This document shows positions 52,488-61,267 of a stretch of 64,000 bases of DNA, piece by piece. A model generated the notes under the pieces. The model made no database searches and was not told where the DNA came from. It was given only the letters and a program-made list of their open reading frames with translations. The position numbers and the translations under genes are program-made. The stretch covers positions 242,012 to 306,011 of the forward strand of contig NZ_JAYFUM010000007.1 in assembly GCF_034929435.1 (NCBI RefSeq), read 5' to 3'. Each line of letters opens with the position of its first letter. Position 1 is the first letter of the stretch. Origin of the DNA: Arcicella rigui. Lineage in GTDB: Bacteria > Bacteroidota > Bacteroidia > Cytophagales > Spirosomataceae.

Positions 52488-55400
52488 ATGAAAGAGCAAG
52501 AAGAAAACGAAGCCCTCACCAACGAAAAGCATGGTTCTGGGGCTATATTTAATATGATTGGCTGGCTCGCTTCCAACCAAAAAACTGTTTATCTCTTTAC
52601 CGTTGTATTGTTTGTGGTAGGTATTGTGATTTACAATATTTTGCCAAAAGAACAATTTCCAGACATTAAAGTACCACAGATTTATGTGCAAACGATTTAT
52701 GCTGGAACAACTCCCGGTGATATTGAAAACACCATTACAAAACCAATTGAAAAGCAAATCAAGACGATTGCTGGGGTAAAAAGAGTAAAATCAAATTCAT
52801 TACAAGATTTCTCAATCATTTTGGTTGAATTTAATCCTGACGTAAAAGTTGATGATGCTTTGCGTAAAGTAAAAGACAAAGTTGACATCGTTCAGTTGCC
52901 AAAAGATTTAACCAAAAAGCCAGTTGTACAAGATGTAAACTTCTCGGAGTTTCCGATTATGAACATCAACTTGGCAGGTAATTTTCCTTTGGCAAAATTG
53001 AAAGATTTCGCTGAAGATTTACAAGACGAAATCGAAGGTTTACCAGAAATTACTCGTGTGGATATTGTTGGTGCTTTAACTCGTGAAATCCAGATAAACC
53101 TTGATTTATACAAAGCACAATCTTCTGGACTTACTTTCTATGATGTTCAGACGGCTATTCAAGGCGAAAACGTAAACATTTCGGGCGGTGAACTGAACGT
53201 TGAAGGCATTCGTAGAACGCTAAGAGTAAAAGGAGAATTTAAGTCGATGGAACAAATTCAAAACATCAGACTTCGTTCTTCTTCTGGTGCAATGATTCGT
53301 TTGGGCGATGTTGCCGAAATCATCGACAGTAGCGAAGAACAACAAGACTTCGCTCGTTTGAACAACAAAAAAGTAGTTACGCTGAACGTTATCAAACGTG
53401 GTGGTGCTAACTTGATTGCGGCTTCTGAAAAAATTGAACAAATTATCGAAGAAGCAAAAGAAACACGTTTACCACAAGGTTTAGAAGTAAAAATCACAGC
53501 CGATTCATCTGAAAGAACAAAAGGCGACATCAACGATTTGATTAATACCGTTATCTTAGGTTTTATCTTCGTAGTATTGGTATTGATGTTCTTCATGGGT
53601 GTTCGTGATGCTATTTTCGTAGGTTTATCAGTACCTCTATCAGCTTTGTTGGCATTTATTCCATTGTATTTTTTAGGCTTTACGCTGAATACCATTGTAC
53701 TTTTTGCCTTCCTTTTGGGGCTTGGAATTGTGGTAGATGATGCCATTGTGGTAATCGAAAACTCTCACCGTATTTTCAACCGTTATCGTCATATTTCAAT
53801 TGTGGATGCCGTACAGTTGGCAGCTTCCGAAGTATTTGTACCAGTATTATCAGGAACAGTAACGACTGTAATGCCATTTGTGCCATTACTTTTCTGGCCG
53901 GGTATTGTGGGTGAATTTATGAAATTCTTACCGATTACCTTGATTTGTACTTTGATTGCTTCTTTGATTGTGGCTTATGTGATGAACCCTGTCTTTGCAG
54001 TATCGTTCATGGAACGCCACGACGAAAACGAACACGTTGATACAAGTGTACAATCCTTGAAAAAACCAGCTATTATTTTAGCAGTTTGTGCAGGTTTGGG
54101 CTATTTAGTAAATATTGGTTTAGGAAACTTCTTTGTATTTATACTTGCCTTGTATGTTTTCAATCACTTTATCCTAACGCCAAAAATCATTATTCCATTC
54201 CAAGAAAAATCTTTACCTGCTTTCAAGAATAATTATCAAAAATTAATCTCTTGGGTAATTACAGGTTACAGACCCGTTTTTGCGGTAATTGCCATGATTG
54301 GTTTATTGGTTTTCACATTTGTGTTGATGGGAATTGTGAAACCAAAAGTGATTTTCTTCCCAAGTGGCGACCCAGATTATATCTATATCTACAACAATAT
54401 GCCGATTGGTACAGATGCCAGAGTAACGGATTCTGTAACGAAAGTGATTGAGAAAGAGGTTTTTGCAGTATTGAAAAGAGAAAATGCTGAAGGAATTGTA
54501 AACTCGGTGATTTCTAACGTAGGTAAAAATGCGGGTGACCCTACCAATCCAGACAGAGCTCCAACTCCACAAAAATCTAAAGTAACAGTAGCATTCGTAA
54601 GTAAAATTAATCGTGGAGGTATTTCTTCAGAAGTAATTTTAGATAAAGTACGTAAAGCGATTAAAGCCTTGCCATTGCCAGGTTCAACTATTTCGGTAGA
54701 TAGAGAAAACAACGGACCACCAACTGGAGCTCCGATTGCGATTGAAATTGCAGGGGATGATTTCAAAGAATTGGCAAGATTAGAAAAAGTAGTACGTAGT
54801 GCTATCGACAAATCTGGTATTCAAGGAATTGAAGAATTAAAATCAGATTTGATTACCAACAAACCAGAAATTATCATTGATGTTGATAAAGAAAAAGCTC
54901 AACGTGAAGGTATTTCTTCATCACAAGTAGCATTAGCTGTGCGTACTGCTTTGTTTGGTACTGAGATTTCTAAATTTAGAGATGATAAGGATGAGTATCC
55001 AATTCAGTTAAGAATCAAATCTGAAGATAGAAATCAGATTGAAAAATTATTGAGTATGAATATTGTGTATAGAGATATGGTAATGGGTGGCGTACTTCGT
55101 GAAGTACCTTTAAATTCAATTGCTAATATTTCGTATTCAACTTCATTTAGCCAAATCAACCGTAAGAACCAAGAACGTGTAGTTACTTTAAGTTCAAACG
55201 TTGTACAAGGTTATAACGCCAATGAAATTGTGGCAGATATTCAAAGTTTGGTTGACGATATGGACGTACCAAGTGGCTATACCATTCGTATGGGTGGCGA
55301 GCAAGAAGACCAGCAAGAAACAGGTACTTTCTTGGGCGGTGCTTTGTTAGCGGCAGTCATCTTGATTTTCTTGGTTTTAGTAATGCAGTTCAACTCTATT

Positions 55401-55910
55401 TCTAAACCAATTATCATTTTCGTTACTATTTTACTTTCGTTCATCGGTGTATTGTTAGGTTTTATGGCATTCGGACAAACCTTCTCAGTAATTATGTCGG
55501 GTGTTGGTATTATTGCTTTGGCGGGTATTGTGGTAAAAAATGGTATTCTTTTGATAGAATTTACCGATGAATTATTACACAGAGGTTATCCATTGAAGCA
55601 AGCTATCGTTGAAGCAGGAAGTACTCGTTTAACGCCGGTAATTCTTACAGCCGCAGCCGCAGTATTAGGTTTAGTACCTTTGGCGATTGGTTTAAGTATC
55701 GACTTCGTAGCGATGTTTACTGAACTGAATCCACATATTCATACTGGTTCAGACAGTGCAGCGTTCTGGAATATTTTGGCTTGGACAATCATTTATGGTC
55801 TTACTTTCTCAACTATTCTTACTTTGGTAATCGTACCTTGTATGTATTACATCAATGAAAGAATCAGAGATAAGTATTTCAGAAAGAAATCTGTTGAGGC
55901 TGTTAAGTAA
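52488..55910 (+). CDS. RND multidrug efflux pump permease
   Basis: 1140 residues of the AcrB/HAE1 type. N-terminal cytoplasmic tail, first helix (TVYLFTVVLFVVGIVIYNILP), two large periplasmic porter regions, proton-relay helix 4 with the Asp pair LGLGIVVDDAIVV and helix 10 with AGIVVKNGILLIEF. It is about 90 residues longer than E. coli AcrB. An extra segment at about 524-575 between helices 6 and 7 contains two further hydrophobic stretches (AIILAVCAGLGYLVNIGL and FVFILALYVFNHFIL). Substrates cannot be read from sequence; last gene of the tetR operon, closed by a strong terminator. Confidence 0.93.
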   Translation: MKEQEENEALTNEKHGSGAIFNMIGWLASNQKTVYLFTVVLFVVGIVIYNILPKEQFPDIKVPQIYVQTIYAGTTPGDIENTITKPIEKQIKTIAGVKRVKSNSLQDFSIILVEFNPDVKVDDALRKVKDKVDIVQLPKDLTKKPVVQDVNFSEFPIMNINLAGNFPLAKLKDFAEDLQDEIEGLPEITRVDIVGALTREIQINLDLYKAQSSGLTFYDVQTAIQGENVNISGGELNVEGIRRTLRVKGEFKSMEQIQNIRLRSSSGAMIRLGDVAEIIDSSEEQQDFARLNNKKVVTLNVIKRGGANLIAASEKIEQIIEEAKETRLPQGLEVKITADSSERTKGDINDLINTVILGFIFVVLVLMFFMGVRDAIFVGLSVPLSALLAFIPLYFLGFTLNTIVLFAFLLGLGIVVDDAIVVIENSHRIFNRYRHISIVDAVQLAASEVFVPVLSGTVTTVMPFVPLLFWPGIVGEFMKFLPITLICTLIASLIVAYVMNPVFAVSFMERHDENEHVDTSVQSLKKPAIILAVCAGLGYLVNIGLGNFFVFILALYVFNHFILTPKIIIPFQEKSLPAFKNNYQKLISWVITGYRPVFAVIAMIGLLVFTFVLMGIVKPKVIFFPSGDPDYIYIYNNMPIGTDARVTDSVTKVIEKEVFAVLKRENAEGIVNSVISNVGKNAGDPTNPDRAPTPQKSKVTVAFVSKINRGGISSEVILDKVRKAIKALPLPGSTISVDRENNGPPTGAPIAIEIAGDDFKELARLEKVVRSAIDKSGIQGIEELKSDLITNKPEIIIDVDKEKAQREGISSSQVALAVRTALFGTEISKFRDDKDEYPIQLRIKSEDRNQIEKLLSMNIVYRDMVMGGVLREVPLNSIANISYSTSFSQINRKNQERVVTLSSNVVQGYNANEIVADIQSLVDDMDVPSGYTIRMGGEQEDQQETGTFLGGALLAAVILIFLVLVMQFNSISKPIIIFVTILLSFIGVLLGFMAFGQTFSVIMSGVGIIALAGIVVKNGILLIEFTDELLHRGYPLKQAIVEAGSTRLTPVILTAAAAVLGLVPLAIGLSIDFVAMFTELNPHIHTGSDSAAFWNILAWTIIYGLTFSTILTLVIVPCMYYINERIRDKYFRKKSVEAVK

Positions 55911-55928
55911 TGTCTTTATTGTCTTAAT

Positions 55929-55970
55929 AAAAAAGGTGGTCAGAAAATTAATTTCTGACCACCTTTTTTA
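55929..55970 (+). terminator. Terminator of the efflux operon
   Basis: A perfect 18-bp stem (55929-55946 with 55952-55969) with a 5-nt loop; A-run before and T-run after. It can act for both strands. Confidence 0.92.
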
Positions 55971-56031
55971 TTAAGTAATGAATGAAATTTAGACTACGTT
56001 TTTGAATTTGTAAATAGCTAATGATTAAAAA

Positions 56032-56051
56032 CTAATCACCCATTACTTTTT
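56032..56051 (-). repeat. Short dispersed repeat, copy 3 (inverted, diverged)
   Basis: The reverse complement, AAAAAGTAATGGGTGATTAG, resembles the sequence around copies 1 and 2 (AAAAAGTGATTGGTGATTAG at 27959-27978). Confidence 0.4.
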
Positions 56052-56095
56052 CAAATCACTACTTAAATACTCTTGGGGAAAAAGTGGAAGGTTAC

Positions 56096-56923
56096 TTAAA
56101 CTAAAGCTAAAACAGGAATTTCTGAATGATTAGCTACGTCTTCGGTAACACTTCCTGCAAAAAGTAGGCTCAAGCCCTTTCTGCTATTGGTGGTTAGGAC
56201 AATCATGTCGGATTTTAAATCTTTCGCACAAGCAATAATTCCTTTCGCAATGCCATAATAATTATAAATCAAGAAATCTACTTCTTTGATGCCTAATTCG
56301 TCGGCAAGCTTATACATTTTGCTTGTAGTAGTGTGGCTGTCTTCAAAACCATCAGGAGTATTGATATATACAAAAGTGATTTTGGTTTTAGTATTCAGTA
56401 ATTTAGTGATAAAATTAGGGTTGATTCTGGTTTCAAAATCAACGGCTATCATTACACGCTTCATTTTGAATTTTTTATCAGACTCCTTCACAATCAAAAC
56501 TGGGCAATGAGCATTTCTGATTACTGATTCAGCATTCGAGCGACTGAATAGCTCTTTCCATCCATCAGCACCTGCCGAACCCATTACGATTAAATCTACT
56601 TCAAATGATTTTTCAGCAATAACGTCTTCGATAGGCGTATAACTATCCGATAGTACTGGCGTAATTTTTACACCATTGTAAATCGGTGCTTCTGCGATAT
56701 TATTTAATTTTTTGGTGGCTTCGTCCAATTCATACTTATACAAATCTAAATCAACATTTGGTAACATCGTTACGGGAAATGGGTCAGAGCTGATTAAGTA
56801 ATGCAATGCTTGTGAATGGAAAAGCAATATTTCTGCGTTTGATTGACTGGCAATTTCTACGGCAGCATCTAAAGCAAGAAGCGATAGATTTGAGAAATCT
56901 GTTGGAACAAGAATCTTTTTCAT
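56096..56923 (-). CDS. Universal stress protein, tandem UspA domains
   Basis: 275 residues with two UspA folds: the first (1-150) begins KKILVPTDFSNLSLLALDAAVEIA and has the ATP-binding-type loop GSAGADGWKELFSRSNAESVIRNAHCPVLIV; the second (about 155-275) begins KRVMIAVDFETRINPNFI and ends NSRKGLSLLFAGSVTEDVANHSEIPVLALV. Cytoplasmic. Such proteins are commonly induced at low oxygen in Bacteroidota, and this one lies next to fixH and safE on the same strand, 76 bases downstream. Confidence 0.9.
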   Translation of the reverse strand: MKKILVPTDFSNLSLLALDAAVEIASQSNAEILLFHSQALHYLISSDPFPVTMLPNVDLDLYKYELDEATKKLNNIAEAPIYNGVKITPVLSDSYTPIEDVIAEKSFEVDLIVMGSAGADGWKELFSRSNAESVIRNAHCPVLIVKESDKKFKMKRVMIAVDFETRINPNFITKLLNTKTKITFVYINTPDGFEDSHTTTSKMYKLADELGIKEVDFLIYNYYGIAKGIIACAKDLKSDMIVLTTNSRKGLSLLFAGSVTEDVANHSEIPVLALV

Positions 56924-56999
56924 GGCTTGAGTTTTTTAGGATTATTCCCAAATAGTTCTGGATAATAACAACGTTGTAATTTGAAATTATTATGATTTA

Positions 57000-57713
57000 C
57001 TATGGATTTATCTTTCCATGACAAACCGATAAGTTTTGGCTGGTAGGTGTTTTTTCAAATTTAGGACTAATATATGGTACGCCTAAATTCAAACCTCTAA
57101 CGATAAAAAAAACAGCCAATAAGAACGAATACACGGGCAAATATTTATTGATTTTTTTGCGTGCATTCAAACTCAAAAATTTGGGTAAAATACTTACAGA
57201 AAACATCAGCGGAGCTGTTCCTAAGCCAAAAAGTGCCATAAAAATTGCTCCTTCAAAAGGCGAAGAAGTAGCCATTGCACTTGCTAAAGCGATATAAACC
57301 ATCCCACAAGGTAAAAGTCCGTTCAGTATGCCAAGCATCAGAAAACCAATGAGACTCTTTGATGACAAGAAACCTCCCAGACTTTTTTGTAAAATATGTG
57401 CAATTTTTAGAAAAGGATTAAAAGCCGCTAATTTGCTTGGAATGATAAAAAGTATCATCAACAATCCTATTGAAATAGATAGCTGTTGCTGAAATCCAGC
57501 CACAAAAAGCTGACTTCCGAAATAGCCAAAAACATAACCAAAAGTACTGTAAGTGATAATTCGACCAAGGTTGTATAAAATCCGAGATAGGGTAGCTTGA
57601 ACATAACTTAGCTTCCCGACAGGTAAGGCGAGGGCAATCGGGCCGCACATTCCAACACAGTGAAAACTGCCTGCCAGACCTGTCATAAAAGCTATTGAAA
57701 AAAGAATGTTCAT
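57000..57713 (-). CDS. SafE/TauE-type membrane protein of the cytochrome oxidase cluster
   Basis: 237 residues, six hydrophobic segments. The opening AFMTGLAGSFHCVGMCGPIALALP carries two Cys (C18, C23) characteristic of the DsbD_2-like family usually called sulfite exporter TauE/SafE. In Bacteroidota this gene regularly follows ccoG and fixH and is thought to help metal or heme delivery for cbb3 oxidase assembly (CcoS/CcoI neighbourhood). Here it lies 81 bases after fixH. Confidence 0.8.
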   Translation of the reverse strand: MNILFSIAFMTGLAGSFHCVGMCGPIALALPVGKLSYVQATLSRILYNLGRIITYSTFGYVFGYFGSQLFVAGFQQQLSISIGLLMILFIIPSKLAAFNPFLKIAHILQKSLGGFLSSKSLIGFLMLGILNGLLPCGMVYIALASAMATSSPFEGAIFMALFGLGTAPLMFSVSILPKFLSLNARKKINKYLPVYSFLLAVFFIVRGLNLGVPYISPKFEKTPTSQNLSVCHGKINP

Positions 57714-57794
57714 TATAAAAATTTTGTTTCACGAAATGAAATTCCGTGTTACGGAAAGCATAAAAATGGTTTGTGTGTAAAGTGGCAATATGGT

Positions 57795-58220
57795 TTATTT
57801 AATTTCTACATCATCTTCTAAATAATACTCACGGATGCCGTCTGTCCAAGTAGCTTGTACTTTCCACTTGCCTTTTGCTAATTTCTCCGTAGAATAATCA
57901 AAAATAGAAGACTTGGGTACAGGTACGGTAAAGTCTAAACGTTTGTCGGAAGGGCGAAAAAAAGTAACACTTCCTTTACTAACGTGCGTTGGAAACCCAA
58001 TTCTTAGCGTTTGGTTTTCAGAGGAATAAGTCATTGTTTTTTGCGTATTGAAATGAGAGGAATTCTGACGTTTATTAATCTGCTCTTGATAATTTAGCTC
58101 TTTTTGATAATAATCTTTGTTCACTAAATCTACTTTGGCAGTAGCCATTTTATAGACCATCGTACCAATAAAACCAGCAAACACGACGAAACTTAATATA
58201 ATTGATTTACCCCAGTTCAT
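57795..58220 (-). CDS. fixH: FixH-like cbb3 oxidase accessory protein
   Basis: 141 residues: N-terminal transmembrane helix (SIILSFVVFAGFIGTMVYKM), a DLVNKDYYQKELNYQEQI segment diagnostic of FixH, then a periplasmic beta domain (VTFFRPSDKRLDFTVP ... KWKVQATWTDGIREYYLEDDVEI). FixH assists maturation of cbb3 cytochrome c oxidase. The ccoNOPG genes that normally precede it are absent: upstream is a divergent peptidase gene. A TAGTTTTG box (minus strand, 58237-58244) lies very close upstream. Confidence 0.88.
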   Translation of the reverse strand: MNWGKSIILSFVVFAGFIGTMVYKMATAKVDLVNKDYYQKELNYQEQINKRQNSSHFNTQKTMTYSSENQTLRIGFPTHVSKGSVTFFRPSDKRLDFTVPVPKSSIFDYSTEKLAKGKWKVQATWTDGIREYYLEDDVEIK

Positions 58221-58362
58221 ATTCTTTATTTTTATTCAAAACTAAGCCCCATTTTTACAGGAAAATATGAGATTTGTCAGTCTTTTTAATGAAAAAAAGT
58301 AGTTGAGATAAAGCTAACTGCCGATGCCACGAAATACGCAGATTGAATTAACTACAAAAGAA

Positions 58363-58370
58363 TAGCTTTG
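58363..58370 (+). promoter_or_regulatory. Candidate -7 box of the M28 peptidase gene
   Basis: TAGCTTTG fits TAnnTTTG; a TTG lies 17 bases upstream (58343-58345). About 60 bases before the ATG. Confidence 0.4.
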
Positions 58371-58429
58371 AAAACTGACTAATAAGTTTTTGTTTTGTAG
58401 TATTCATCAACATTTATCAATCATTCAAT

Positions 58430-60070
58430 ATGAAAACAAAAGTACTTCTTGGGCTTTGTTTATGCTTTTTGAGTATTCAATCCCAAATATTCGGGCAATC
58501 TGTTCCTAAAAAAGCCCTTCAAGCCATCAATCCTGATGCGATTAAAGCCACAATGACCTATCTTTCAGATGATTTATTGGAAGGTCGCCAGCCCGGAACA
58601 CGTGGTTTTGCTTTGGCTTCAAAGTATATCGAAACACAATTTATGGCTTTGGGTTTGAAGCCCGCCATCAACGGCAATTCTTATTTGCAAAAAGTACCGC
58701 TTAGAAAAGGCATCGTTCGAGAAAAAGAAAGTACTTTATCTTTGTTCGTCAACGGAAAAGAGGAGGTTTTAGACTACAACAAACACTTTATTTTCAGTCC
58801 GAATTTTATTAATGAAAATTCTGAAATCGAAGCTCCTTTGGTTTTTGTAGGCTTTGGCGTTCATGCTCCCGAATTGAATTATGACGATTACCAAAACATT
58901 GATGTAAAAGGTAAGATTGTAGTAATGCTCAATGCCGCACCAGAATCTTTTGGTTCAAACGAGCGTGCATACTTTACCAACAATACCGTAAAATTCAACG
59001 AGGCAATCAAGCGTGGAGCTGTTGGAGCAATTACTTTCAGCGTACCAACCGACAAAAGAAGTACTTGGGATGCCACAGTGCGTCGCTCGAAACAAGGCTC
59101 TTTTAAATGGTTGGACGAAAACAATATTGCCAAAGACGGTTTCCCCGAATTGAAAGGAATCGTTACTCTAAACAATGAATATGCCGAAAAACTATTCAGT
59201 AATTCAGGCAAAAAAGCGGAGGAAATTTACGCCAATGCCAAAGCCAATAAAGCTCAATCTTTTCCGCTAAATATCTCTGCAAAACTGAAAGTAAAAACGG
59301 CTTATCAGTTTGTGCAAGGTTCAAATTTAGTAGGAGTAATCGAAGGAAGCGACCCGAAATTAAAAGATGAGTACGTAGTGTATGCCGCCCATCTCGACCA
59401 CTTCGGTATTGGTGCAGCCGTGAAAAATGATTCAATTTATAATGGAGCTCACGACAACGCTTCTGGAGTTTCTATTCTTTTAGAAATTGCTCATGCTTAT
59501 CGTGCCTTGCCCAAAGCTCCCAAGCGTTCTATTATTATTGCGGTGGTAACGGGCGAAGAATACGGCTTGTTAGGTTCTGATTATTTCGCTAATAATCTTC
59601 CTATCAAAGATGCTAAAATGGTAGCCAATTTAGCGATTGATATGCCATTTTTCTTTCACCCGATTTTAGATATTGTGCCTTATGGAGCACAACATTCAAG
59701 TCTTTCAAAACAAGTAGCACAGGCTACGAAAGTACTGAATTTAAAGGTAAGTCCCGACCCGTTCCCTGAGCAAGTGGTTTTTGTAAGAAGCGACCATTTT
59801 AGTTTTATCAAAAAAGGTATTCCAGCATTATTTATCAAAAGTGGCTTTATGACTGTGCCAGAAGATAGCGTTGACAGAAGTAAATCGGACGTAGCTTGGC
59901 GAAGTACCATTTATCACACGCCACAAGACGACATGAATCAGCCTTTCGACTTCCAAGCAGCGGCAACACACGTAAAAGTAAATTTCCTAATCGGTTATTT
60001 TACCGCCAACGAAAACACCGCCCCAACATGGAACAAAGGTGATTTCTTTGGAGGGAAGTTTGGGAAATAG
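58430..60070 (+). CDS. Secreted M28 family metallopeptidase
   Basis: 546 residues. Signal peptide (TKVLLGLCLCFLSIQSQIFGQ), then a peptidase domain interrupted by a PA-like insert (about 130-260, APLVFVGFGVHAPELNYDDYQNIDVKGKIVVML). Zinc ligands fit the M28 pattern: H321 (HLDHFG), D342 (HDNASG), E376-E377 (TGEEYGLLG), an Asp in NLAIDMPF and His in SDHFSFIKKGIPALF. Probably a periplasmic or secreted aminopeptidase. Divergent from fixH, convergent with the FGE-fold lipoprotein gene. Confidence 0.9.
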   Translation: MKTKVLLGLCLCFLSIQSQIFGQSVPKKALQAINPDAIKATMTYLSDDLLEGRQPGTRGFALASKYIETQFMALGLKPAINGNSYLQKVPLRKGIVREKESTLSLFVNGKEEVLDYNKHFIFSPNFINENSEIEAPLVFVGFGVHAPELNYDDYQNIDVKGKIVVMLNAAPESFGSNERAYFTNNTVKFNEAIKRGAVGAITFSVPTDKRSTWDATVRRSKQGSFKWLDENNIAKDGFPELKGIVTLNNEYAEKLFSNSGKKAEEIYANAKANKAQSFPLNISAKLKVKTAYQFVQGSNLVGVIEGSDPKLKDEYVVYAAHLDHFGIGAAVKNDSIYNGAHDNASGVSILLEIAHAYRALPKAPKRSIIIAVVTGEEYGLLGSDYFANNLPIKDAKMVANLAIDMPFFFHPILDIVPYGAQHSSLSKQVAQATKVLNLKVSPDPFPEQVVFVRSDHFSFIKKGIPALFIKSGFMTVPEDSVDRSKSDVAWRSTIYHTPQDDMNQPFDFQAAATHVKVNFLIGYFTANENTAPTWNKGDFFGGKFGK

Positions 60071-60187
60071 CTTTTAAGCTGTAAGCCTTGAGATTTTTTT
60101 TAGCATAGCTTTTTAAGGATGATACAATCCTAAAATCATGGATGTCCCATATTGAATATTCAAATTTGTCATATTATTGATTATGTT

Positions 60188-61246
60188 TTAATTTTGACTC
60201 ATAACTAAACGGAAACCATAATCACTATCTCGTAAAACCGTTTGAACTGATCCTTCACGGTTGAGTACACGTGAATTAGGAAGTCCACTATCCCATCCAC
60301 CTCCTCGCAAAACATGTACAGTCCCAGAACTTGGACCAGTAGGGTTTGTACTCGGGTCTTTTGGATAAGGACTATACCAATCGCTACACCATTCCCAAAC
60401 ATTACCCGTCATATCGTAAATACCTAATTCATTAGTTTTATTCTTTTGTCCTACCTCATGAGTCTTTTTTCCGCTATTTGCACCATGCCATGCGACTTCA
60501 TCAATTAAATTACTCCCAGAATATGTATATCCTTTACTTAAAAGTCCTCCTATTGCAGCGAATTCCCATTCAGCTTCAGTTGGTAAGCGATATTTTTTCC
60601 CTGTTAATCTATTTAGCTTAGATATGAAAACTTGTATTTCATCCCATAGGACTTGTTCAACTGGACAATTATCACAATTAGGAAATCCACTTGGATTTGT
60701 TCCCATTACCGCTCTCCATTGTGCTTGAGTAATTTCATACTTCCCTATGCTAAAACTGCTTAAAGTAACAGGATGTGTAGGCTTTTCGTCAGCTTCCCCA
60801 CTACTACTTCCCATCTGAAAAGTTCCACCTTCCACTTGAACCATTGAGATATTCAACACTGTAGGAGAAAAATAACTATAAGTTGTAGTAATTTCATATC
60901 TATCGCTACATTTATCTGTTATTCTCGCTGTAATGGTAAAATTACCGTCTTCAGTTAATGTTGGAGTAGTAAGAGAAAAAGGACTATTAGCTAAGGCATT
61001 ACTACGAAAAATTTCCATTCCCCCTTTTGTAATGAACCACACAACAGTATCTATATCCGTTGTATTACCAATAATATTTAAACTTAAATCAAGTGGTGTT
61101 AATGGAGTAGATACAGACGTTATATTAGCTGTCTTAGTACATTGTTTAAAACTTCTGTTAATTGGTAATTCCAGAGAACAGCCTAAATTGGTCAATATCA
61201 ATGTAAAATAAATGAAGATTCTAATTTGTTTATTCATTGTAGTCAA
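60188..61246 (-). CDS. Lipoprotein with Ig-like and FGE-sulfatase-fold domains
   Basis: 352 residues. Lipobox LGC at Cys23; an Ig/PKD-like domain (about 40-130); then a complete FGE-sulfatase (SUMF1-type) fold from about 134: VQVEGGTFQMGSSSGEADEKP, SIGKYEITQAQWRAVMG, YRLPTEAEWEFAA, GNVWEWCSDWY, RGGGWDSG, YGFRLV. The paired cysteines of true formylglycine-generating enzymes, expected in the segment after RGGGW, are absent, so this is probably a binding or scaffolding version of the fold. Third gene of an operon with a caspase-like protease, 21 bases after it. It should be anchored at the periplasmic face or cell surface. Confidence 0.85.
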   Translation of the reverse strand: MTTMNKQIRIFIYFTLILTNLGCSLELPINRSFKQCTKTANITSVSTPLTPLDLSLNIIGNTTDIDTVVWFITKGGMEIFRSNALANSPFSLTTPTLTEDGNFTITARITDKCSDRYEITTTYSYFSPTVLNISMVQVEGGTFQMGSSSGEADEKPTHPVTLSSFSIGKYEITQAQWRAVMGTNPSGFPNCDNCPVEQVLWDEIQVFISKLNRLTGKKYRLPTEAEWEFAAIGGLLSKGYTYSGSNLIDEVAWHGANSGKKTHEVGQKNKTNELGIYDMTGNVWEWCSDWYSPYPKDPSTNPTGPSSGTVHVLRGGGWDSGLPNSRVLNREGSVQTVLRDSDYGFRLVMSQN

Positions 61247-61267
61247 TTTAAATAGTTCCTATTAATT

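Noticed and set aside
60188..61246. Diversity-generating retroelement target
   Set aside because: The fold fits, but no reverse transcriptase, template repeat or adenine-biased variable repeat is visible in the window.
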